From an uncultured Bacteroidota bacterium (lineage in GTDB: Bacteria > Bacteroidota > Bacteroidia > Chitinophagales > Chitinophagaceae), in assembly GCA_903887005.1 (NCBI GenBank), contig CAISOH010000132.1, positions 1-50,053 of the forward strand: a DNA stretch of 50,053 nt. The letters run 5' to 3'. This document shows positions 15,933 through 25,431 of the stretch, in pieces. Each line of letters starts with the position of its first letter. Position 1 is the first letter of the stretch. A program made the position numbers and the translations under genes. The notes under the pieces were generated by a model. That model was not told the origin of the DNA. It did no database searches and saw nothing but the letters and a program-made list of their open reading frames with translations.

Positions 15933-18900
15933 ATGCCATCAAACTTCTCCTTTCTGCAACATGAGTTTGCACCGATGTACGAGGACATACATCGGGCGGA
16001 GGAGCATGTATTCACCGACCCTATGTATTGCGCCATACTCTGTCGCAAAGGGTTAGAGGGTTTGGTAAAATGGCTGTATGATAATGATAAAGACCTCGAA
16101 CTGCCCTACGATACTACGCTCAATTCCCTCATGCATGAGCAATCGTTTCAGCAGGTCATTCCGCCTACACTGCTTCGCAATATCAATCTATTACGCAAAA
16201 TCGGCAATAATGCCGTTCATAGCTCTCAAAAAACAACAAGCACCGAATCACTATCGGCACTGCGGATATTGTTCGACTTCGCTCTTTGGGTAGTACGTAT
16301 TTATAGTTCTACACAAACCCCGGTTGTAGCATTCGATGAAAACATATTACCAACTGGCAGCCCGATTAAACGTAACCGTGCCGAAACTGAAATACTACAA
16401 CAGCAGTATGAAGATACCCGGCAACAATTGGAACGTGCTAATAAGGAGCTAAAGCACAATGAAAGCCTGATGCAAGAGCTACAGGCAAGGCTGGATGCCG
16501 TGCATGTAGTAAAAGAGGCGCATAAAGATACTGTCACACCATCTGTAAGCATTACAGAGGTAGAGACCCGAAAACTATACATAGATACTTTGCTCAAAGA
16601 AGCTGGTTGGGATGCAACATTGCCAGGAATAACAGAATATCCGGTAAAAGGAATGCCGGAGAATACAGGAGATGGTAGGGCCGACTATGTACTGTGGGGA
16701 GATGATGGTAAGCCGCTGGCAGTAATTGAGGCTAAACGCACTACAGCCGATGCCCGTCAGGGCCAGAGGCAGGCAGAATTATATGCCCGATGCCTGGAGC
16801 AAATGACCGGACAGCGCCCGGTTATATATTACACCAATGGTTTTGAAACGCATATTTGGGATGATGCAGCAGGTTATCCGCCGAGAGTAGTACATGGCTT
16901 TTATAGCAAGGATGAATTGCAGTTGGCTATCAATAGGCGCACGCTCCGGCAACCGCTCACAAAATTGTCATCCAACAAGGAGATTGCAGGGTATTACTAT
17001 CAGCAATTAGCAATAACTGCGGTGTCAGAGCGGCTACAAGCTAAAAACCGGGGCGCATTGTTAGTTATGGCTACCGGCACCGGCAAAACCCGGACAGCAA
17101 TAGCCCTCGTTGACCTATTGACCAAGGCAGGCTGGGCTAAGAAAATACTATTTCTTGCCGACAGAAATGCATTGGTAACGCAGGCCAAAAAGAATTTCAA
17201 CAAACATCTGCCGAACCTTACCGCAATAGACCTAACCAAAGAAGATGAAGATACTGCCAGCCGCATAGTATTCAGTACTTACCCTACTATGATGAACCGA
17301 ATAGATAGTGTAAAGAGCGAAGGGCACAGATATTACGGTGTAGGGCATTTTGATTTAGTGATCATAGATGAGGCTCATCGTAGTGTGTACCAGAAATACA
17401 GGGCAATATTTGAGTATTTCGACGCGATATATATTGGGCTTACCGCTACTCCGAAGGCAGATAGTGATAAAGATACTTATGAACTCTTTGGGCTGGAACC
17501 ACACAATCCTACTTACGCCTATGAGCTTACGCAAGCCGTCGGTGATGGATATCTCAATGAACCTAAAACATTGAAAGTCCCATTAAAATTTCCTCGTTTA
17601 GGGGTTAAATATGATGATCTGAGCGAGGAAGAGAAAGCGGAGTATGAAAAGGAATTTCTGGAAAATTTCGGAACCATACCAAAAGAAGTAAATAGTAGTG
17701 CGATTAATAACTGGTTGTTTAATAAAAATACTGCTGACCAGGTCCTAGATCTGCTAATGTTTCATGGAGTGAGAATAGAAGGTGGCGATAAACTTGGTAA
17801 GACAATCATCTTTGCTCGCAATCATGATCATGCTGTTTTTATTGAAGATTGTTTTAATAAACGCTACCCCGATAAGGCCGGGAAAATGCTGCGGATAATA
17901 GACAATCAAACAAAATTTGCGCAAAACGCTATTGATGAGTTCTCTCAAAAAGACAATACAGAATTTCTGATTGCAGTTTCAGTGGATATGCTTGATACAG
18001 GGATTGACATTCCCGAAATAGTCAATTTGGTATTCTTTAAGCCGGTAATGTCGAAAGCCAAGTTCTGGCAAATGGTAGGCCGGGGTACACGGCTTTGCCC
18101 TGATCTGTTTGGTCCCGGTGACGACAAGAAGTTTTTTCGCATACTTGACATTTGTGGTAATGTAGAATTTTTCAGTGCCGGTATAAAAGAAACTGAAGCT
18201 CCAATGCATGGCACATTGAGCCAACAGATATTTAATGCAAGGTTGCAGGCTACTTGGTTACTGCAAAATGCCACTGCAAATTCTGATGAGGATAAAGATG
18301 TCGCCAGGCAATATGCCGACACCTTGCATAGTATTGTAGATGGTTATAGCGAAGAAGATTTCAGAGTGAGAATGCATTTACGCTATGTTGTAAAATACCG
18401 TGACCCTGCCATATGGAATGTACTGACACAATCAGATGTTTTGGATATTCAACAACACTTGTCACATTTATATACCGATGAACAATCTGCCGAACTCACC
18501 CGACGTTTCGACCTTACAGTTCTGCGATTGATGATCTGTATATTGGAAGGTGGCAGTACCAAATACTATGTTGAAAAGATCAAGACATCAGTTAATGGTT
18601 TATTGAGGAAAATGAACCTGCCTGATGTAAAGAAGCAGGAGCCACTCATACGCAATGTACTTGAAGATGAGTACTGGCAGAACATATCGGTGGCTGGTAT
18701 GGAATCAATGCGACAGGCATTGAGAGAATTGATGCAGTATTTGGAGCAGGAACAAAAGAGAGTGCTCTACACCAATTTTACTGATGAAATGTCCGGCAGA
18801 GTTGAAGAAGCCGAGATAATAGGGGGATATTTTAACCTTCCGGCTTATAAAAAGCGTGTTGAAAAATTTATTCGAGAAAACGAACACAACATTACTATCC

Positions 18901-19307
18901 ACCGTATCCGCAACAACATACCTATTACAAAGGCTGAACTGGATGAATTGGAACGAATGCTGTTCAGTATTGATGAGAATGCCGATAGAGAAATGCTGAA
19001 CAAGGCTGTAGAAGGTCAGCCATTGGGAAAGTTCATCAGAAGCATATTGGGTTTGGATATTAACGCAGCAAAATCTGCGTTTGCCGATTTTCTTAACGAT
19101 CAAAATTTAAACTCTTCGCAGATAAATTTTATCAACACACTAATTGATTATTTGTGTCAAAACGGAACTATTGATAAGGACATGCTGTTTGATAAGCCCT
19201 TTACCAACATTAATGATCAGGGTGTAGTAGGTGTATTTCCTCAACACGCAGGTAAGATCATTTCTATAATTGATAGAATAAATGCGAACGCAATACAAGT
19301 GGCGTAA
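15933..19307 (+). CDS. hsdR: Type I restriction endonuclease/translocase subunit HsdR with DUF4145 domain
   Basis: The 1124-residue protein starts with a DUF4145-like helical domain (residues 1-130, CAILCRKGLEGLVKWLYD) and a coiled coil at about 145-190. It continues with the nuclease domain (ADYVLWGDDGKPLAVIEAKR, PD-(D/E)XK near 250-267). The SF2 motor has Walker A MATGTGKT near residue 380, DEAH near 480, GLTATP, and a C-terminal QMVGRGTRLCP motif VI. An EcoEI-R-type C-terminal region ends the protein. HsdR cleaves unmethylated DNA after ATP-driven translocation with HsdM and HsdS. It is separated from hsdS by about 4 kb of accessory genes, yet its motifs look intact. Confidence 0.95.
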   Translation: MPSNFSFLQHEFAPMYEDIHRAEEHVFTDPMYCAILCRKGLEGLVKWLYDNDKDLELPYDTTLNSLMHEQSFQQVIPPTLLRNINLLRKIGNNAVHSSQKTTSTESLSALRILFDFALWVVRIYSSTQTPVVAFDENILPTGSPIKRNRAETEILQQQYEDTRQQLERANKELKHNESLMQELQARLDAVHVVKEAHKDTVTPSVSITEVETRKLYIDTLLKEAGWDATLPGITEYPVKGMPENTGDGRADYVLWGDDGKPLAVIEAKRTTADARQGQRQAELYARCLEQMTGQRPVIYYTNGFETHIWDDAAGYPPRVVHGFYSKDELQLAINRRTLRQPLTKLSSNKEIAGYYYQQLAITAVSERLQAKNRGALLVMATGTGKTRTAIALVDLLTKAGWAKKILFLADRNALVTQAKKNFNKHLPNLTAIDLTKEDEDTASRIVFSTYPTMMNRIDSVKSEGHRYYGVGHFDLVIIDEAHRSVYQKYRAIFEYFDAIYIGLTATPKADSDKDTYELFGLEPHNPTYAYELTQAVGDGYLNEPKTLKVPLKFPRLGVKYDDLSEEEKAEYEKEFLENFGTIPKEVNSSAINNWLFNKNTADQVLDLLMFHGVRIEGGDKLGKTIIFARNHDHAVFIEDCFNKRYPDKAGKMLRIIDNQTKFAQNAIDEFSQKDNTEFLIAVSVDMLDTGIDIPEIVNLVFFKPVMSKAKFWQMVGRGTRLCPDLFGPGDDKKFFRILDICGNVEFFSAGIKETEAPMHGTLSQQIFNARLQATWLLQNATANSDEDKDVARQYADTLHSIVDGYSEEDFRVRMHLRYVVKYRDPAIWNVLTQSDVLDIQQHLSHLYTDEQSAELTRRFDLTVLRLMICILEGGSTKYYVEKIKTSVNGLLRKMNLPDVKKQEPLIRNVLEDEYWQNISVAGMESMRQALRELMQYLEQEQKRVLYTNFTDEMSGRVEEAEIIGGYFNLPAYKKRVEKFIRENEHNITIHRIRNNIPITKAELDELERMLFSIDENADREMLNKAVEGQPLGKFIRSILGLDINAAKSAFADFLNDQNLNSSQINFINTLIDYLCQNGTIDKDMLFDKPFTNINDQGVVGVFPQHAGKIISIIDRINANAIQVA

Positions 19308-19336
19308 ATTGTTTTAAAGAAAAATACTTGCGTAAA

Positions 19337-20188
19337 ATGAACAGCATTCAATATATTATGGTCACTGATTGGGATCTCCATTGGGATAAATTGGAACAGA
19401 AGTGGCGGAATTCAACACTATATACATATCCTCTTATAAAGGACGGACTAGAAACTGGACCATGGCCCAGCGAAGTTTCTACTTTATTTATCAAACTAAC
19501 CAAAGAGAAGACACATGAAAAATGTTGGACCGGAAAAAGTAAAAATTTCAGAGTTGATCCCAATAACGGTAAAACGGCTATTCGTTTTGAAGTATCAGAT
19601 TTGAAAGAAGTAAGCTGTCCCGATGAGTATAAGAATTATAGAAATGGCTGGCATTTGAATAAAATAAGAATTAATAATTCGCAAGATTCAATTAAGAAAT
19701 TCACTCAAACCTATGAAAATTTGCAGCCCGAATTTTTTAAAGAAATGGAAAGCTGTTCATGGGAAATATTCGAATTGAATTGTTTCCGACTATTGCGATT
19801 ATTAGGAATACACGATATTCATAAATTCCCACAAGCAGATAATAAAGGAAGGGCGGATGGTTTTTTCAAGTTTTTCACCTTAGCAGCTATCTATGATGCA
19901 ACAATTGATCCGAATTATTTACCCGCCAAAGAGCAACAAATAGAAAACTATATAAATCAGCTTAAAAAGGATAAAATTCGGTTCCTTCAACGTTACTACA
20001 CAATTAAAGATGCCCAAAAACAAGTTTGGATAATCACAAGAGGTAAACAAGTTAAGAATCTGAAAATAGAAGATCAGATAAAAGTAAAAGAGATACCTTA
20101 CACCAAACTAATAGAAATTTATTTAAGACGACTGCAAGAAGATATTGTTATGGATGATTTCTGCGATCTGCTTGAGAATATTATTTAA
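19337..20188 (+). CDS. Putative nuclease-fold protein paired with sacsin-like ATPase
   Basis: I do not recognise a named family. The 283-residue protein has an N-terminal half rich in aromatic residues (DWDLHWDKLEQKWRNSTLY). Its central part looks like a restriction-endonuclease fold: WEIFELNCFRLLRLLGI, then GRADGFFKF near residue 171 and AAIYDATIDPNYLPAKEQQ. The E-x-K of classical PD-(D/E)XK enzymes appears as YDATI with a later Lys, so activity is uncertain. ATG 19337 was chosen over the TTG nine bases earlier. The gene lies 29 bp after hsdR and 45 bp before the sacsin-like ATPase, suggesting one operon. It may be a modification-dependent nuclease or a partner of the ATPase. Confidence 0.5.
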   Translation: MNSIQYIMVTDWDLHWDKLEQKWRNSTLYTYPLIKDGLETGPWPSEVSTLFIKLTKEKTHEKCWTGKSKNFRVDPNNGKTAIRFEVSDLKEVSCPDEYKNYRNGWHLNKIRINNSQDSIKKFTQTYENLQPEFFKEMESCSWEIFELNCFRLLRLLGIHDIHKFPQADNKGRADGFFKFFTLAAIYDATIDPNYLPAKEQQIENYINQLKKDKIRFLQRYYTIKDAQKQVWIITRGKQVKNLKIEDQIKVKEIPYTKLIEIYLRRLQEDIVMDDFCDLLENII

Positions 20189-20233
20189 AAAAATGGTTGT
20201 TCATAATGAACTCCTAAGAATAAATACCCCAAA

Positions 20234-23200
20234 ATGAATATCAAGAACATACAGCAATATCGCAGTTTCTATAAAACTGAAATTCGTGACCTTCCGTCAA
20301 GAGATGAAAACTTCATTGGCAATTTTCTCATTGACAAAAAAACAGGTAAGAAAAAGTTTGGCTGGTTTGAAGTATATCATGGAGATAAAGACGGGTATGG
20401 TAAGGCAGAAGCAGGTATAGAGAACTTTTTGCAAAGCTTTTTGGATATGGCAAAGGACGGCCAAGCTGTTTATGAGTTTTTACAAAATGCCGTAGATGCT
20501 GAAAGCACCCATTATACTATGGTTTTCGGCAAGGACGAAATTGACGGGAACTACTATTTGTTGGTTGCAAATAATGGAAAAATGTTTGATTTAGATAGCA
20601 TTCGTTCTATTCTAAATGTAGGTTCATCTACTAAAACTGCCGATAGCCAAACAATTGGCAAATTTGGAATAGGATTTAAGCTGGCACACCGATTAGTTGG
20701 GAAAGACAACGGATTGCACGAATTAATTAATGAAAACTCTGGCCCGATATTATTTAGTTGGAAAAACTATGAAGTTGAACACCTTGCCAACTCAGAGCCG
20801 CTTATACCGACCCAGATTGAGTATAAGCCTTCGACAAATGGTAATTTCACTATAGCGGACGATAACCCATGGCTATTCAAGATACTGATTACTTGTTTTC
20901 CTTGTTTGCCTGAGAATGAACATGTGAATGAATTACCCAAAATGGCAAACGGCATACAAGCCGATTCAAATCCTTTCAGCAACGCAGAATATGAAGTTTT
21001 ATCGAGGTGGGTTAAAAACAATAAGGGGATTTTAAATAAGGACACCTACAAAGAGGGGGCTTTGTTTTTTATTAAATTGGGATTAGGTAAGGAATCTGAA
21101 CTAGCAGAAATCAACCTGAAAGAGGGTGTAAAATTCGCACTTGCTATTTTGAGGGAAACGGCAGATACAGAAATAGCAAAGGATAAAGTTCTTCACACTG
21201 TTCAAATAAATCACGAAGAGCCAATTACTTATCCAGACTTGGAATACATAAAACTCTCAGTAGATAAAATTAAAGAAAAGAACACATATGCCTATATTCG
21301 TTTTGGGATAGATAAATATGATGATTTAAATCCGGAGCAAAAAAAGAAAATTGAGATAGAAGCAAATATTGAAGCGCTATTTGGATTTAGAAAACATAAC
21401 GAAATCGGAGATTATTTTAGAGGTGCACCAAATCTATATCTTTATTTCCCTTTATCTGAAGAGGTTCATAATTTCAATTACATACTGCACTCAAATGCGT
21501 TTTATAAAGGCAGTTCACGTACATTTTTACATAAAGGAAGCAGCAAAGAAGATGGTATAAATGAGCGGCTGCTAAAAACAATAGTTGCAAAAATTGACAA
21601 TGAATTAAATAGACTCTCTAGTTCAAAGAATAGGAAAGAACGAGAGTTATTCTTGCATTTTTATGCTGCCTTATTAACATCAAGTAAGAGCACTAATCAG
21701 GATAGGTTTTGGATAGAAGAACCCTATATAAACAAGATCAACGAAATACTTAAAAAGTATATACCAATTCGGAACTCGTCAAATTCAGATGATTTTTCAA
21801 TTGCACTAAATCCTGAAAACGTTTTTATCAAAAAAACTAAAATCTCAATTGAAACACAAGCTTGGGGCTTAGCCGATGTAAACTGGTTCTATTGGGACGA
21901 TGAAGCGGAATTAAGCATTCAATTATCAGCTTTGACCAAATTGGGAGTAGTGGATTTTACTATTTACAATCTCCTAACAATTAACGATGGTATATTTTCT
22001 CACCTCAATAATTGGATAGTAGCCGATGTAATAAGGCTCAAAAACGTACTTACAGAAATATCGTTGCTAGATGCAGAGGCAATGAATAACCCAAATTTCA
22101 GGAAGAACTTCTTCAGCATTAAACTTTTGCAATTTAATAATGAAGAACTACTGAGTATGACTGAGTTCCAGGAAAAGGAAAGGGATGGTTATTTTATCGT
22201 TTACAATAAACTAAATGACATCATAGATCTACTTGGGAAGCTAGACTTAAAATATAGTTTAAACAATTTTTCCGAAAACAACTTCAATCTCAAGTTCTTT
22301 AGTTTTTTCACAAATGAATCGCAAGTAAAAAGTTATACCATCCTTACTAAATTATTTAGCCAGGTGGTTGCCGACAATAAGTTAGCTACACTGGATAAGG
22401 ATGAGAAATACAGAATATTCGAAGCCTTCAGAACATTGAATGATACGCCAGGTGACAGAATGGGTGAACTTAAATTGTTTAACAACAACAACAATAAAAC
22501 CGTATGTTTCAAAAATTTGTATTCAGATTCAAAAATATCTTGGCTGAATAAATTTTGTATAAGGAGTTCTGAAAACAATGCGGAATATAAAAAATATCTA
22601 TTAGACAAGACTGAAGAACTGTATCAGGGCATAGTACATCCTTTTTGGGAAAGCATCGCTGCCTACATCGCTCTAAACCCGTCAAAGGCAAAAGAGGTGC
22701 TTGATGATCTCGTTACAGCTTACGAAAAAAGCAGTTGGCAAGAAAAATCAAAGTTTCAATTGCATTCGAAGAAATTAATCATTTTTCAGTCCGAGGTGAT
22801 TGAATCAGACAATATTTACATTAATCAAGAATTATCCTCTCTTTCGGACGACGAGTATAAGCGCATTCAAACTAGTGCCCTTAAATATTTTAATGTTCAT
22901 TTACCAGACGCATATTTGCTTCATTATTTAGAGGCTGCGCCGTTCTCATTTACTTCATCAAATGTTTCACCAACAATTGATGATGTGGCAAGTTCGACCG
23001 ACGACATCAGAGATTTGCTGCTTTTCTCTAAAATTTGCAATATTGATTTCTTTTCAACTAACTGTGTTATTGTAAATGATGGAGTATATTGTATAGACTC
23101 CTCCTCTGGCAGAAAGCAAATAGCAACTTCTAAGCCGAAGATTGTAAAATATATTGAAACATACTATAGTGGGGAATACGCTCTCATTCCTGACCCATTC

Positions 23201-23644
23201 AGCAGCGCGAAGAATAAAATATCTCTTTCTGATACAAAGCTAGTTGAACATCTAATTGAGCGTTTCGAAGAAGGAGATTTAAACCAAGAACTTGATATTA
23301 TCGAAGTAGTTTTGCCTGAGGGCTATGACGCTGAAAAGTCTTTATTGGAGAAGCTTACATATACAAATTTAGACGCAAATTGGACAGAAGAAAGACAGAA
23401 CGAATTATACATAAGACTTCTTAAAGATGTTATCGAAGGAAATTTAACTCCAGGGGAAATTGAGGGTATCCATGGTAAGTTAACCATCGTCAAAGACGAT
23501 CAAGAAATTGTAATTGGTAACATTGATAGCGCCCATGATACTATTGAAGTATTTAGAAACGATAAGAAGATAATACTATCGCAATCGCAAATTTTAAGTC
23601 TTGAAAATGCAGTCTGCCAAGATAGTTCCCGAAACTATTTTTGA
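20234..23644 (+). CDS. Sacsin/HSP90-type GHKL ATPase, large defence-associated protein
   Basis: The 1136-residue protein has an HSP90-like nucleotide-binding domain at about residues 60-165: EFLQNAVDAES with N85, ANNGKMF (112-118), GSSTK, and the lid glycines IGKFGIGFKL. This arrangement is that of the sacsin N-terminal repeat. The following 900 residues are long, charged and without a recognised domain, and the end (about 1060-1110) looks like a small beta domain (KLTIVKDDQEIVIGN). Such proteins are frequent in phage-defence islands, but their mechanism is mostly unknown. It is the last gene of the island, strongly A+T-rich, with an ATG 45 bp after the nuclease-like gene. Confidence 0.75.
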   Translation: MNIKNIQQYRSFYKTEIRDLPSRDENFIGNFLIDKKTGKKKFGWFEVYHGDKDGYGKAEAGIENFLQSFLDMAKDGQAVYEFLQNAVDAESTHYTMVFGKDEIDGNYYLLVANNGKMFDLDSIRSILNVGSSTKTADSQTIGKFGIGFKLAHRLVGKDNGLHELINENSGPILFSWKNYEVEHLANSEPLIPTQIEYKPSTNGNFTIADDNPWLFKILITCFPCLPENEHVNELPKMANGIQADSNPFSNAEYEVLSRWVKNNKGILNKDTYKEGALFFIKLGLGKESELAEINLKEGVKFALAILRETADTEIAKDKVLHTVQINHEEPITYPDLEYIKLSVDKIKEKNTYAYIRFGIDKYDDLNPEQKKKIEIEANIEALFGFRKHNEIGDYFRGAPNLYLYFPLSEEVHNFNYILHSNAFYKGSSRTFLHKGSSKEDGINERLLKTIVAKIDNELNRLSSSKNRKERELFLHFYAALLTSSKSTNQDRFWIEEPYINKINEILKKYIPIRNSSNSDDFSIALNPENVFIKKTKISIETQAWGLADVNWFYWDDEAELSIQLSALTKLGVVDFTIYNLLTINDGIFSHLNNWIVADVIRLKNVLTEISLLDAEAMNNPNFRKNFFSIKLLQFNNEELLSMTEFQEKERDGYFIVYNKLNDIIDLLGKLDLKYSLNNFSENNFNLKFFSFFTNESQVKSYTILTKLFSQVVADNKLATLDKDEKYRIFEAFRTLNDTPGDRMGELKLFNNNNNKTVCFKNLYSDSKISWLNKFCIRSSENNAEYKKYLLDKTEELYQGIVHPFWESIAAYIALNPSKAKEVLDDLVTAYEKSSWQEKSKFQLHSKKLIIFQSEVIESDNIYINQELSSLSDDEYKRIQTSALKYFNVHLPDAYLLHYLEAAPFSFTSSNVSPTIDDVASSTDDIRDLLLFSKICNIDFFSTNCVIVNDGVYCIDSSSGRKQIATSKPKIVKYIETYYSGEYALIPDPFSSAKNKISLSDTKLVEHLIERFEEGDLNQELDIIEVVLPEGYDAEKSLLEKLTYTNLDANWTEERQNELYIRLLKDVIEGNLTPGEIEGIHGKLTIVKDDQEIVIGNIDSAHDTIEVFRNDKKIILSQSQILSLENAVCQDSSRNYF

Positions 23645-23709
23645 AGAAATTCCGTCAAAATGACAAGCCATTTAGAAAATTTACATTCTTGTAATTACAT
23701 CCTGAAACC

Positions 23710-23767
23710 GCTCCAAATCCTCAACAAAAAAGTTCGACATATTCCCGCCCTTCTCCACAAACTTTAA
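23710..23767. repeat. 58-bp imperfect direct repeat, copy 1
   Basis: This segment matches 25302-25359 at about 47 of 58 positions by eye. Each copy lies roughly 70 bp before a gene with a TAnCTTTG box a few bases from its ATG, so both the repeat and the promoter are duplicated. It is non-coding as far as can be seen. Confidence 0.6.
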
Positions 23768-23821
23768 TGCCTTCGGGCGATTTTGCTTTTTTTTAATTCA
23801 TACCCATATTCATACCACCCT

Positions 23822-23829
23822 TAACTTTG
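23822..23829 (+). promoter_or_regulatory. -7 promoter box directly before ATG
   Basis: TAACTTTG fits the Bacteroidota TAnnTTTG box and ends 4 bp before the ATG at 23834, so the transcript is probably leaderless or nearly so. Confidence 0.5.
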
Positions 23830-23833
23830 GCGT

Positions 23834-24211
23834 ATGATCACCATATCTGGCATAAAGAACTGTGACACTATGCAAAAGGCTCTGAAGTGGCTGGATGCGA
23901 AAAAGCTGGCATACACCTTCCATAATTACAAGGAATCAGGAATAGATAAGGCAACCCTGGAACAATGGTTAAAACATTTTCCGGCTGATAAGCTGATCAA
24001 TACCAAAGGCACTACTTTCCGTGGTCTGACCGATATCGAAAAGGCAGGTATTACCAGCCAGTCAAAGGCAATAGCTTTAATGATGAAAAATACTTCCCTG
24101 ATCAAGCGGCCGGTATGGGATTTTGGCGATGGAAGTTTCTTTTTAGGATGGGATGAACATGCTCTGGAAACTGTTATTGAGAAATACAAAGGAGCGCAGG
24201 AAAGCAAATAA
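23834..24211 (+). CDS. ArsC/Spx-family thioredoxin-fold protein
   Basis: The 125-residue protein opens MITISGIKNCDTMQKALKWL, the ArsC/YffB/Spx signature with a single cysteine (C10) where ArsC has its catalytic Cys. It contains LINTKGTTFRGL and the C-terminal LIKRPVWDFGDG segment, which matches the conserved IKRPV motif of the family. YffB-type proteins are small glutathione- or thioredoxin-dependent reductases and Spx-type members bind RNA polymerase; the sequence alone cannot separate these. Its neighbours offer no pathway hint, and it marks the return to ordinary chromosomal genes after the island. Confidence 0.85.
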   Translation: MITISGIKNCDTMQKALKWLDAKKLAYTFHNYKESGIDKATLEQWLKHFPADKLINTKGTTFRGLTDIEKAGITSQSKAIALMMKNTSLIKRPVWDFGDGSFFLGWDEHALETVIEKYKGAQESK

Positions 24212-24282
24212 TGCGCTGAACCCGTTGATTTCAGGGCTTCTCCTATTTTTCCTTATCCTCACGCAGGCTTTCTTCCGGGAAG

Positions 24283-25209
24283 CTAATAAAAAGTAGCACC
24301 CCCGGTAAAAACATTCCAGTAAGGTTGAGGAGCTTTTATTTTTTGGTCAGGCCTGTACAGGTATTGATTGCCTTCAGTATCTATCATGGGTATGTGGCAA
24401 TTTTTTGGTCTGCGCCATTTTTTTGGAATGAATATCATGTCATGAAATAAACGGTTCTGAATAAAATTTCTTACCTGCTCTGCATCTATACCCATATTGG
24501 CCTGCAGGCTTTGTCCGCTATTTAATGCCATTTTAAACTGCCCGCTGAGTAAACCGTTCGAATAATTTGCATAAACGCCGTTGGTAGTGTCCATGTAGCC
24601 AATAAACGGAAAGCCTTTATCATTAGTTACTTTATTGCCCATTTGCCCGGTCCACATGGTACAATTAACAGCAAACTGGCACAGGTTTTTGTATTGATAC
24701 TGTACTAAGAAGGCCCCTGTTCTGAATCTGTCAAGCGTAGGCCGTGCAAAAATATCATCCTCAGATATGATGCTCAGTTTATTAAACTGAAAAGCAATGA
24801 TGCCTGTTTGTTGTGTGGTTTTTATTTTATTGAAATAGAGATTGTATGCATAGCCTACGCTGTTGGTATAGTTGGTTTGGTTAGAAACTACGCTTACAAA
24901 CTGATTATGTTCACTTTGCTTAATGCCATATCCCATCACGAGTCCGGCAGAGGTAACTAACTCATTGTAGTGTGCAGCAGGGCCTAAATTTTTAAAATTA
25001 TGATAAACGCGTACTTCTGCGTTGATTTGTGCAAAATCATAATTATACCAGGCTTGAAAAGTAAAACCGATACGTTGAAATTTATTTCCTAATGCGGATA
25101 CCATGCCGATATTAAAACCCCGGTTTGTGCCGCAAAAAACCTGTGCATACGACGGTATCGTAAAAAGACACAGGCAGCAAATTAATATGTGGTTTTTAGA
25201 AATTGTCAA
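24283..25209 (-). CDS. Secreted protein with Ntox23-like (polymorphic toxin type 23) domain
   Basis: The 308-residue product has a signal peptide (ILICCLCLFTIPSYAQ, cleaved after residue 22). The mature part is rich in aromatic beta strands such as GFTFQAWYNYDF and FNKIKTTQQTGIIAFQF. Its end (LQANMGIDAEQVRNFIQNRL, then FIPKKWRRPKNCHIPM) resembles the C-terminal block I associate with polymorphic toxin type 23 proteins of Bacteroidota. Whether these are toxins or simply exported beta-rich proteins is not settled. No adjacent immunity-type gene was seen. It is convergent with the ArsC-like gene. An alternative reading is a generic outer-membrane barrel. Confidence 0.6.
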   Translation of the reverse strand: MTISKNHILICCLCLFTIPSYAQVFCGTNRGFNIGMVSALGNKFQRIGFTFQAWYNYDFAQINAEVRVYHNFKNLGPAAHYNELVTSAGLVMGYGIKQSEHNQFVSVVSNQTNYTNSVGYAYNLYFNKIKTTQQTGIIAFQFNKLSIISEDDIFARPTLDRFRTGAFLVQYQYKNLCQFAVNCTMWTGQMGNKVTNDKGFPFIGYMDTTNGVYANYSNGLLSGQFKMALNSGQSLQANMGIDAEQVRNFIQNRLFHDMIFIPKKWRRPKNCHIPMIDTEGNQYLYRPDQKIKAPQPYWNVFTGGATFY

Positions 25210-25301
25210 TAAACAAAGATATCTGAGGCAGACGGAATTTTACTAAAAATATTTTGTCATCGCTCCTTAGAAAACCAGGTTCAGTAAACAACCGGCAAAC
25301 A

Positions 25302-25359
25302 GCTCCAAATCGTCAACATAAAAGTTCAGCAAATCCCGGCCTGTCTCCACAAAATTCAA
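25302..25359. repeat. 58-bp imperfect direct repeat, copy 2
   Basis: This is the second copy of the segment at 23710-23767, in the same orientation, again followed by TTTTGCTTTT and a -7 box next to an ATG. The two copies bracket the ArsC-like and Ntox23-like genes. Confidence 0.6.
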
Positions 25360-25420
25360 CAAAAGGTGTCAGCGGAAGTTGAAACCTTTTGCTTTTACCA
25401 ATATTCCATAAACCATCCGT

Positions 25421-25428
25421 TACCTTTG
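25421..25428 (+). promoter_or_regulatory. -7 promoter box directly before ATG
   Basis: TACCTTTG matches TAnnTTTG and ends 3 bp before the helicase ATG at 25432, repeating the near-leaderless layout at 23822. Confidence 0.5.
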
Positions 25429-25431
25429 CAT

